Assembly: GCA_029931535.1 (NCBI GenBank)
Contig: JAQPZY010001610.1
Span: 5,307,501-5,371,500 of the forward strand
Length of the DNA: 64,000 bases
Direction of reading: 5' to 3'
DNA from: Margaritifera margaritifera
Lineage: Eukaryota; Mollusca; Bivalvia; Unionida; Margaritiferidae
Under the pieces are notes generated by a model, which saw only the letters and a program-made list of their open reading frames with translations, made no database searches and was not told the origin of the DNA. Positions 25,951 to 35,479 of this stretch are shown here, in pieces. The position numbers and the translations under genes were made by a program. The number at the start of each line of letters is the position of its first letter. Position 1 is the stretch's first letter.

Positions 25951-26508
25951 GTGTGCTCTGTTTGCCAGTTATAATTCTCTTAATTTAAATTGCATTTACC
26001 TTTATTCTCTTTCTCTCTCTCTCTCTCTGCATCTACCTCTACTCTCTCTCTCTCTCTCCATCTGCATCTACCTCTCCTCTTTCTGCATCTGTATCTGCTT
26101 CTCCTCTTTCTGCATCTGTATCTGCCTCTCTTCTTTCTCTCTATCCATCTGTATCTGCCTCTCTTCTTTCTCTCTCTCCATTTGCATCTGCCTCTCTTCT
26201 TTTTCTCTTTCTCTCTGAATCTGAAGCTTTGTCAATTCTAAATCCATCTGGTTCCTTAACTCTAATTCCCTTAATTTCCTATCAGAACCAGATACTTGCT
26301 TTCTCTTCAGACTGAAAGCACTATTATCCAAAATTCCCTTTCCTACTAAATATTGAATTAAAATAATCTTTATCTCCTGTTTTGTCAATGTTGCTTTCGC
26401 CTCAGACAGACTGTATTTTCTGGCAAGTTCGAGTAACTCATCCTTTCTCATACATTCTAACTTCTCCTGGGTAGGTTTTGAAATGAAATTCTGAACATTA
26501 GATGCCAT
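25950..26508 (-). pseudogene. Gag N-terminal region (coiled coil) of the LTR element
   Basis: Begins at a Met ~145 bases downstream of the primer site. The first ~65 residues are a basic, Leu-rich helical segment (MRKDELLELARKYSL, then KQEIKIILIQYL) that loosely resembles a SAP-type helix-turn-helix. Next come repeated REKEERQ(M/I)QM heptad-like units that read as a long charged coiled coil. The coding DNA of these units is the CT-rich stretch near 26,000-26,215. The frame closes at 26,068, so an indel separates it from the capsid region, and the copy is not functional as read. Confidence 0.65.
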
Positions 26509-26652
26509 TGTGAATGCTTGTTGGTTTCACACAAAAAATTTCTCTATTTAAAATCTTTCCCAAAGACAAAAAGAAAAAAAAAATTCCGAGACAAAATCAA
26601 TATGAATTTCAAAGATAATTTTAATATCTCTAATATTCTTTAAAGAAATTCT

Positions 26653-26670
26653 ATCCCTGAACGGCCCCCA
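26653..26670 (-). promoter_or_regulatory. Primer binding site, tRNA-Pro-like
   Basis: The minus strand reads TGGGGGCCGTTCAGGGAT just inside the LTR. By my alignment 14 of 18 bases match the 3' end complement of tRNA-Pro used by many retroelements. It lies ~5 bases from the proposed LTR end and upstream of the Gag start, as expected for minus-strand DNA priming. Confidence 0.6.
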
Positions 26671-26675
26671 ATTTC

Positions 26676-27418
26676 TGTTACGACTCTATGGTCTAGAAAA
26701 ATGTAACAGAAAGAAAGTGAAACCAACAACTCAAGTAAAAATCAATTTATTTCTAGATAATTCAAATGAACAATTAAAAAGACACTTACAGTAATGTGTA
26801 TTAAAATCCAAATAATCAGATAAGAATTAGTGTTCTAATCACAAGTCCTAAATATAGAATGTTCCTAATTCACGACTGTATCCTTGAATGTTATGATGTG
26901 CTAATGGTCTTCAACGTCCTGATGTACTAGTAGTCTTTAATGTGCTGATGTCAAAATGAAGTACTCCAAAATATATCTGAATAAGTTCACATAAATTCCA
27001 AAATCATCAATTAAAAATCCAAAATCCAAAAGTCTATGAGCACTGATATAATTCAATGAATATTTAAATAATTCCTCTCTTAGAATTTTAAATTACATTC
27101 CACAACTGTAATAGCTCTTTACAAGACTGATAGTAATATCGAAACTGAAAAACTGTCCACTAAACATAGTATATATAAAGATTGGTCAATTGACAGAATG
27201 TTCTAGAATATGTGTCATCTTAATGGAATTTTGCTTGTATGGACATGACTTTTTACACATAACTCCAAGGATTTTCCAGTTTTATCTGTAAACAAAATCA
27301 AACTTGACCTCAAATTGAGTAAACATTTTGTTTATCAAAACTATCCTTTAGCTCAAATCTGAAGTAAACAACCTAATTCAAGGACATTAGTTAAACATAT
27401 TTTGTCTCATACACAACA
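26676..27418 (-). mobile_element. LTR of the Gmr1-like element (5' LTR)
   Basis: The proposed ends are TGTTGTG... and ...CGTAACA on the minus strand, giving ~743 bp with TGTT...AACA termini. On that strand a CCAAT box followed by TTTATATATACT lies near 27,165-27,190, which would fit a core promoter. An AATAAA signal lies at 26,746-26,751. The boundary is inferred from the terminal dinucleotides and the adjacent primer site. No second LTR is in the window, so it cannot be confirmed by pairing. Confidence 0.6.
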
Positions 27419-27865
27419 TTAAGATTAAGCAAATATTAAAGTCAAGAAACATTTATAATTTCCTAAAATATCTATAATATTATATAAACATTATACATAA
27501 CAATATGTATATATATATATATATATATATATGTACATAGATACATACTTAAGAATGAGACAAATGCACACACATATATCATAGTATTTCTCATGTATTG
27601 AATCATTGCATTGAAACCTTTGAAAAATGTCTCAACAAAAAGGAAAATGATCACAGTTGGCAATAGTGTGTGTCTTTGTTAGTACATTATAAATGTGCAT
27701 CTTTGTTACTGAGATATGCTTTGTAATGCGACACTTTCCTTAAATAATACATAGTTAGCAACATGCATACAACTCTTGAAATAAACATGCATGTAATATT
27801 AAAGCCGGGCTTGAAAAAACGAGAATTTTCATTATATTTTAGCATGTGTGCCTGTTTGTTTGGCT
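27419..27865. other. Non-coding flank with microsatellite-anchored repeat
   Basis: Outside the LTR there is an (AT)n run near 27,507-27,531. A ~100-bp segment ending before the (TATG)n tract (27,740-27,820, with ATACAACTCTTGAAATAAAC) recurs near 51,063-51,120 (minus) and 61,470-61,530 (plus). No gene is seen. Confidence 0.6.
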
Positions 27866-28106
27866 GTATGTATGTATGTATGTATGTATGTATGTATGTA
27901 TGTATGTATGTATGTATGTATGTATGTATGTATGTATGTATGTATGTATGTATGTATGGATGTATGTATGTATGGATGCATGCATGCATGTACGTATGTA
28001 CGTATGTATGTATGTATGTATGTACGTATGTATGTATGTATGTATGTATGTATGTATGTATGTATGTATGTATGTATGTATGTATGTATGTATGTATGTA
28101 TGTATG

Positions 28107-28136
<30 letters not shown>
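27866..28136. repeat. (TATG)n microsatellite, ~270 bp
   Basis: Near-perfect tetranucleotide repeat with a few variant units (GATG, CATG, TACG) around 27,958-28,024. Long frames of Met-Tyr-Val-Cys or Tyr-Ile-His-Thr in every register follow from the repeat and are not genes. Confidence 0.95.
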
Positions 28137-28137
<1 letters not shown>

Positions 28138-29711
28138 GGATGGATGGGTGGATGTCTTCGTTCATTTTTCTGTCTGTCCATTTGTCAGTGCGTCAGGTTT
28201 TGTTCCATATCTTTATCTGCTTTAACTGCGTGTGAACTAAAGGTATCTCAGCTGAAAAGGGTTAATCTTTGAGTAGTGATTCAGGTTTCATTGCTTTTTA
28301 TTAGGGTCAGGGTTCATTCAATATTTACAAAACTTGTTTGCAAAAGCAGAGCGAGTTTCTCTTCATGGTCTAGTACTGGCTATAGCCACATTAGACATCT
28401 TTTCATGACCTATTCATCACAGAGCTCTTGTTAAGCTGATTGTCTATTGCTGTCGGCGAATTGAGCAGCCCGCAAATCTAGATATTGTTTGAAGTATGAT
28501 CAGCTGTTTCTTATCCTAATTATACAAGTTGGCCGAACAAAGAGTCCGCTGTTTCCTGGTCATATGTAAGCTGTCAATTAGTAGTGAAATCAGTGTTTTG
28601 TCATGGTATACAGAACTATCTAAAATCATTGTGATTTTGTCTGTGTTTAAGATTCGGTGATGATTTAGTTTATACAATGGGTTAAAATAGGAATCATACA
28701 ATAATCTTGCGTGGAGACTAATATGTTGGGCTCAAACGTGGATGCAAATGTAACATATCAAGCTATGTCCCTATACTAACTGGTTGGTGTGGGTCTTTAA
28801 TATATTAGTTTAAATTTTGTTTTTCTGAACGAATACATAGCAAAACCTGATTAGATTTACAAGTCATATAAAGTTGATTAATGGCTGTTTTCAAACAATA
28901 TTGTGCTGTTGGGGAGGATATATGTTTAGATAGTTGCAGCATTTGAATACTAAATATGTTCTATCAATGTTAGTCATCAAAGTTTGGATGCAGTTTTTCC
29001 TTTTCAATATGGAAGTTTTTTACTTCATTTCTGAACCGATGTTTGTTCAGTAATACCTTATTAATGGCTGTATTGTTTTGTTTGATATAATCCCTGTTTT
29101 CATTTCGAAAATTATAAAATATTCTAATGGAAGCAGAATCGTATATTTTGTTCCTTTTTGTTTATTTTGTTTAGTTTTTACTATTAATAGCTGAGAAAAT
29201 AGGTTAAATACATTTTACTCTGCTGCAATGTTTGAGACTGGAGAAGAGAATGGTGATAGAAGACTCGCATATTCTACAGAGTTGCAATTTCGAGAAATGC
29301 TACTATGTTTCTTTGGAAGTAATGGATAATCCATTGGTTGTAAATTCCATGGAAATATATTAATATGACACAAAATTAATGAATATCCTAAATATTGTCA
29401 CAAAAACAAGTATGTTAGGTCTCAAAATCATAGATATGTCCGCTCTCCTGGCCAGAGTGTACTTTCTATGGTTTTCAAATATTTAGCGCATGATTTAAGA
29501 ATTGCCACCAGTACAGACTTTACTCTCCATCTCTTACTTTCTTGAATGGAAGTGTTTCAAATAAGTTGGATAAATTAATGTTGATTTTTAGAGACTATTC
29601 CATTTCTTCGTTGGACAAAATGTGTTTTATTTACTACCAATTCCATATCCCACTCAAAACGACTGGAATATTTTGCCTTTTGTTTTCGCCTGGTATACAG
29701 TACGAAGATAT

Positions 29712-29713
<2 letters not shown>
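28137..29713. other. Intergenic DNA, nothing recognised
   Basis: AT-rich sequence with no open frame that resembles a protein, no paired splice-site exons I could defend and no clear repeat boundary. The short frame at 28,516-28,701 on the minus strand has no recognisable motif. Confidence 0.5.

Positions 29714-29773
<60 letters not shown>
29714..29773. repeat. (CT)n microsatellite
   Basis: Perfect dinucleotide run of about 60 bp, directly followed by TGTGTCTG. It sits at the edge of a diverged repeat that also occurs in the palindrome arms. Confidence 0.95.
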
Positions 29774-29774
<1 letters not shown>

Positions 29775-29777
<3 letters not shown>

Positions 29778-30100
29778 CTGTTCGTTTGTATATCTATATG
29801 TTGATCCCTAATCCGTCTGTCTGTAATTATTTTCGTTTTAGGAGCATAACTCTGTGCCTTTAGTATTCAAATTTTTTAATTTTCACTATTTTTGTCTGTT
29901 TATCTCCGTGTTTAGTTCATCACTCTAACCGGTTTCCTCACTTTTATTTCCAGGGCAAAACTTTAAAGCAACGGAAACCTCATTTATTTCTCCTACAGCG
30001 AATGATGCTTTGATTGATTCATTGATTCCTTTAGTGATTGATACATTGATTGATTGATTGACTCATTTGTACATTCATTGATTTCTTTGTTAATGTGATG
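29775..30100. repeat. Diverged dispersed repeat, related to palindrome outer arms
   Basis: The order of short matches (AATCCGTCTGTCTGTAATTA, GGAGCATAACTCTG, TTTCACTATTT, GTCTGTTTATCTCC, then ATTGATTGATT-rich DNA) parallels 32,500-32,815 in the left arm and its counterpart in the right arm. This looks like a third, older copy of the same repeat. Confidence 0.5.
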
Positions 30101-30152
30101 TTTTGGGTTACTTTCGAAAGCGAAGGTTTATTTCAACAATTGTAATATATTG

Positions 30153-30154
<2 letters not shown>

Positions 30155-30224
<70 letters not shown>

Positions 30225-30242
30225 ATATATATATATATATTA
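30155..30242. repeat. (AT)n microsatellite
   Basis: Dinucleotide run interrupted once by AAAC near 30,221-30,224. Confidence 0.9.
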
Positions 30243-31374
30243 TTATAGGGTTCTGATTCATAATTTTACAATCCATGTCTGTGTCAAATTCCTAATCTTG
30301 TCAAAGTATTATAAGTAAATTTATATAAAATTAGGAGATTTTTGTGAAAGCGGGGCCAGGTATGTGTAGACCTATACTTTCATCTGTGTAAATCAACTAA
30401 CGATGCATTGTGAATACTATTTGGACGGTTTGTGAGTAGTATACAAATAATCACAGCTAGCAATGTGTGAAATTTAAATTAGTCTGTATGCAGCTCTAAT
30501 AGTTCTCCTGATCATTGAGCCCGGCGTAAACAGACAGAGATATGCGGTCCTCAGGAATTTTTTTTAGCCTTAACTAACTGAATATTCCCAGCGGAATACG
30601 TCCGATAGTAATTATGGTAATGTATGTTGCTCTGGACCTTGTTTTGCACGCATTGCTTTAAGCATGACTACAGTATATTTTCATTAAGACTGTACATAAA
30701 CGTTCCTCCACGTTCAATAAATAAATAAATACATCAATAAATTCATATTCTAGCACTGTCTTTGTTTATGTGGTAGAACAATTAAATACAGATATTTTCT
30801 ACGGACATTAACAAAATACATAGAAAAGTTAAGCAAATGGCATAATGCATCAAAAACAGGATATAAATAATTATATCAAGAACTAGACAGAAATCGTGCC
30901 AATATTAACCAATACGAACAAAAACATAGAAGGTCACAAACAGATAATCACTAGCGCAGGTGCAGTTCAGGGAACACCAAATGTCGATATTCAATTATAC
31001 TAAAAACTTCACAGTGTAAGTAAGCACGTTCTATGACGTTGGCTTATATTAGTAGCTAGATAAACGGAAATCCAAGATTAGTAGTCTACTAATATCCACT
31101 TTAAACCGGTTAACCACGTTTCATCTACTTTAAACCAGTTACGTTTTCAAAATATTTTCAACTAGCAAGTAGCCGTCCACCATTTGTATTTAAATAAAAA
31201 ACTGACAAGCAAAAAATAATATTGCATGTTAAACCCTAGTCCACCCCATTCCTATTCTTTAAAATGTCATGGAATACTATAGGCTACTGGCGCAGCTTCT
31301 TTCCTAACATTTTGAAGTACCAGTGGTCCAGTGTTTTTGCTTAAAATACATTTCTAAACACTACTGGCCCAGAT
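30243..31374. other. Intergenic DNA, nothing recognised
   Basis: AT-rich, without a convincing coding frame or a named element. Short simple-sequence stretches such as AAATAAATAAATA near 30,718 are the only structure noted. Confidence 0.5.
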
Positions 31375-31757
31375 AAGGTCTCTCTTTCATCTTATGATGA
31401 TAAATTCTATTTAGTGGATAAAATAAACACATTTCCATATGGCTAATATTCCATCTTGTAATCAAATAGTAATTCACGTTGAATAAGGTTTCTCTTTCAT
31501 CTTATGATGATAAACACTATTTAGAGGATAACATAAATACATTTGCATATGGCTACTATTCCATCTTGTAATCAAATAGGAATTCGCTTCGAATGAGGAA
31601 TATCTTTCGTCTTATGATGATAAACGTTATTTAGTGGATAACATAAACACATTTCCATATTGCCATTATTCCATCTAATGATGATAAACGCTATTTAGTG
31701 GATAACATAAACACATTTCCATATGGCTACTATTCCATCTTATGATGATAAACGTCA
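31375..31757. repeat. Minisatellite with 110-bp and ~64-bp units
   Basis: Units start near 31,375, 31,485 and 31,595 (110 bp apart). Shorter units follow, with the landmark ATGATGATAAAC at 31,615, 31,679 and 31,742 (64 and 63 bp). The outer end of the palindrome falls inside this minisatellite. Confidence 0.75.
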
Positions 31758-32719
31758 TTTATTGAATAATATAACCTGGTTAAGTGTGTTGCATTTTCTA
31801 CATGCTCTAAATTTACACTGTCATCAATATTAAACAAAGTATAGGTTTATTAATAAAGTCCAATTAATAACATTAACCATTTATCTAATTGTTCACAATG
31901 ATCAAATAGTATTACATCATTGTCTTTATCTAACCATTTCCTATTAAAAGACTTGTCGTAAGTAAATGTTGGACAGAATAAAATCAAAGAATCCTTTATA
32001 TTATTTTTCTATTAAATCTCATGCATATATTATTTTTCCACAACTGGATACACTGCGCATTATCATATTATGAGGATATTGTAAATACGCTGTTCTAGAA
32101 CTTGCTGATTACCTTTCGATATTTAAATACCATTTAACAACTTTATCGTTTCATCCAAGACATCTGTAAAACCTTTACTTTATCAAGCATAATTAGTCCT
32201 ACTTTTATGTTTTAGAAACCAAAAATAATCTTCTTAGATAAATTGGTAGTGATTTAATTGTTGAGGGTTATGTTATGTTAACTTCAACACTTGCTAAAAT
32301 ATACAGTTCATAATTCATCGAATAAGAAAGAATATTATATCGATCTATGCTGGAACTTAGTCACGTTGCTCTCATTATATCCTAGATGCATAAAAGTAGT
32401 TAATATTATACATATTTAACGTGTTATTTATCTTCAGGGAAAGAGAATATAGCCATCTCAGTTAAGCTATATTTCCTCTGTCCGTCTGCATGAATGTCGG
32501 TTCGTTCTTAATCTGTCTGTCTGTCCGTAATTAATTTTGTTTCCGGGGCATAAATCTCAAAGCGTTAGAGGTATCTCTATACATCTTGGTACACATATTA
32601 AACTAGTGGTACAGACGTGTCTTTTGTTATTGACAGTTCTTAAATTTCACTATATTTACGCTTTGTCTGTTGTATCTCCATCACTCTATTAATTGTCCAA
32701 ATCTAAGAAAACCTATATT

Positions 32720-32913
32720 TTCATGCAGTAATTGACTGATTGGTTCACTGATTCATTGGATGAATGATTGCTTCAGTGACTGATACATTAGTTGATCCAT
32801 TCACATTATTCGCTTTATCATGCCGAGGAAATGAGAGTTAAATGCATTTCCCAAGGACACACCATGACCTTTGGATTACGAATCTAACGCTCTACCATCT
32901 GAACTACAGCAAC
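32720..32913 (-). mobile_element. tRNA-derived SINE, left arm
   Basis: Read on the minus strand, it starts with a tRNA-like head (TAGCTCAGATGGTAGAGC, an A-box-like segment) and an anticodon-arm-like TTCGTAATCCAAAGGTC. A degenerate B-box region and a CCTTGGGAAATGCACTTAA motif follow, as seen in many aquatic invertebrate SINEs, and the tail is ATTGATT-rich. It is not an intact tRNA because the 3' half does not fold into a T arm. Confidence 0.6.
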
Positions 32914-33411
32914 TCCCGAATATTGACGAGATTGATCGAAGTTTTTTTCCCTGAATTTGGTACAACACTTAAACACCTCGAGAAGTTATTAACTGATTTG
33001 GATGGAAGTTTCACTGTCAATTTTGCTCTTTATGTTTATTATATAAATATTTCTAAGCTTTAGTGTTCCGTGAAGAAACATTGAAGAGACTTCATAGTTA
33101 CTTGTTGGATTAACTATCCAATGTTTCCTGGCCATAAAATGGTAATTAGGAATTTCTGTTATAATGAGTACTTACCATTGTTCATCGTAAAGCTATGTTT
33201 CTCTTTCTGAAGTTGATTAACATCGTATATTACTTGCCTTGGATATTTTATTCCTTTATTGAACCTTATTTTTTTATTTTAAGTACATCTTATTTATTTA
33301 CTTCTTTTTTGTTTTTGTGTTGATTTGTTTTCTTCTTTTCTGCCGCTTGTGATGTTTGATAATTTATATGACTATATTTGTATGGGAAATTGCTTATCTT
33401 GTGAGAAATTG

Positions 33412-33518
33412 TCCCGGAGATATAGCCGTTCTGGTGAAGGTGGTGTTTTTGGCCACTTTTTCAAAGATGGGGAGAGGGAAAGCTCGACCCTCCGTGGAGA
33501 CCATACCCCTAGAAATTG
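33412..33518. other. 107-bp segment present only in the left arm
   Basis: Flanked by direct AGAAATTG repeats (33,404-33,411 and 33,511-33,518). The right arm, near 42,225, has a single AGAAATTG at this point. The segment is less AT-rich than its surroundings. The pattern fits a microhomology deletion in the right arm. Confidence 0.7.
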
Positions 33519-34001
33519 CAGCCCGACCTCTTTTACCTAATTAGCAAAATAAAATATGTTGAAACTAATTGATAACTAGAGAGATGGATAGATAGGTGTT
33601 AAGGTGTATAAGGTTAAATCTGTGTTGTGAGTACGTTAACATTTTTATAACGGTACATACTGCTAATAGTTACATACCTTTACAGTTTTGAATAATGTCT
33701 GTTAAAAGTCTAATTTATAAGAATGAACTTGTACGTCGTAAGGCAGTTTCAGTGTAGTTTCAAAGCATTTTCAGTGAAATTGGAACTTGATATTTCTAAA
33801 GTGTCAGTAAATTATTGGAAAGTAAGGTTTCTGCAGCTTGAAGCTCGAATAGACTACACAGAAAGTTCAGAGGAGGTACCATTATTTAGAAACTTGGCTG
33901 AAATCAGTGTTGTTTTCGTCCAGTTTCAATACTGCACGACCTCATTTTTCATGCAGTGATTGATTGATTGATCAATTAATTCATTCATTAAGTTAAACTC
34001 A

Positions 34002-34007
34002 TTTATT
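34002..34007 (-). terminator. Polyadenylation signal AATAAA, left gene
   Basis: TTTATT on the plus strand reads AATAAA on the minus strand, 120 bases beyond the stop codon at 34,127-34,129. Confidence 0.55.
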
Positions 34008-34126
34008 CATGTTTAAAACAAAACAGGTATATTTCAAATGTTTGACTATTTTTCTGGCTTGGATCCTATTTTGAGTTACGCGTCGAACTATATCTGGGCC
34101 TGGCGTCTCCGTTATATTTCTGCCAG

Positions 34127-34597
34127 CTATATCATTTTCTGATCGGCAATCCAATGATCGAACCCTTCCAAAAATTCAGACTGGATGATAGTCCCATCGG
34201 CTGAAATATATATATTCACCATGATGATGCAAAAGCGCTTGAAGGAATAGCGGATGTAAATAAATGATTTCCTGTCAAAATTACATAAAGAAACAACTCA
34301 AACAATGATAGTCATTAGAATAAAGTCAAAAAGAGAAATTGAGTACTATCACAACAACAACAACAACAACAACAATAAGAACTAATTCATGTAGTTAGAT
34401 GAGAACATTTTGACTTTATATCGATTGAGCTTTTGTTGTCACTATTACATCCAATGAATCTTCTAAACACATGACTTAATTAATTATCATGATATATATT
34501 TTATCATTTTATTCCTGCTGAGAAAAAACCCCAGTTAAATCTATTTAGGTTATATATCTAACAAAATAATAGCTGTTTGCTAGTGTGTATAAAGAAG

Positions 34598-34659
<62 letters not shown>

Positions 34660-35448
34660 ACGATAGAGAGAGAATATAAACATAAATTCTCTGTTCTACT
34701 CACAATCCAAATCAAATATGTGAAACCATCTCTTTAGGGTGCCGTCGTGCGCAAATTCAAAATCCTTGAACTTCAGTTGTTCTAGTACACGGTTTGAGAA
34801 ATTTAATTTCTTAAGGAAGGCACTCAATTCCCCCCTAGAGTAGATACCATCATCTAACAATGAAATAAAAAAAATTGTGGTTATATATCAGGTTCATTGT
34901 ATATTCATCAAAAGCAAGGTATCGTAACATCCATCCCAAAAGCAAATACTGAATGTAATTTACAGAATAGCTTTAGTTTGTAATGCAAATAGATACAATT
35001 GTTTCAAACGATTTTATAAATGAGGACCAAAATAGATTTATTACTGGTGGACTTATTTCGGGAAATAATAGAATAATATATGATATTTTATTTGAATAAA
35101 AAAGGAAGATATCACTGGTCTAATTTTGTCTATAGATTTTGAAAAGGCATTTGATACAGTTTAGTGAAAATTTATAAATAGAACTTTAAGATACTTTAGT
35201 TTTGTGGATTTAGTACTGAAATGGATAAAACTCTTTTATTAGGGAGGTAATTCGTGTATATTGCAAGAAGCATATATGTCAGTCTTTTAATCTGAAACAA
35301 GATTGTAGACAAGAAGACCCAAGTTCTCCATACGTATTTATTTTGAGTGTTGAGGTTCTTGGGAAAATGTTTCTTTCCATTTAAAAGGTCGAAAATAAAG
35401 GTAATACAGGTGTGTGTGATAGATGAATGGATTATGTAAGAAATAAAA

Positions 35449-35479
<31 letters not shown>

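Larger units (their letters stand above)
22545..27418 (-). mobile_element. 3'-truncated Gmr1-like Ty3/gypsy LTR retrotransposon
   Basis: On the minus strand the order is LTR, primer binding site, Gag with zinc knuckle, aspartic protease, integrase (zinc-binding, DDE core, GPY/F-like end), then reverse transcriptase. RT ends inside its catalytic box where satellite begins; the rest of RT, RNase H and the 3' LTR are absent. Integrase upstream of RT is Ty1/copia-like order, but the protein motifs are Ty3/gypsy. That combination is known from Gmr1-like elements, whose capsid is related to vertebrate SCAN domains. Several frameshifts and stops show the copy is dead. Confidence 0.85.

Noticed and set aside
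27687..28235. Long frames of repeated MYVC or YIHT in all registers, also at 35.2-35.6, 40.1-40.5 and 61.4-62.0 kb
   Set aside because: Direct translation of (TATG)n, which has no stop in any register on either strand.
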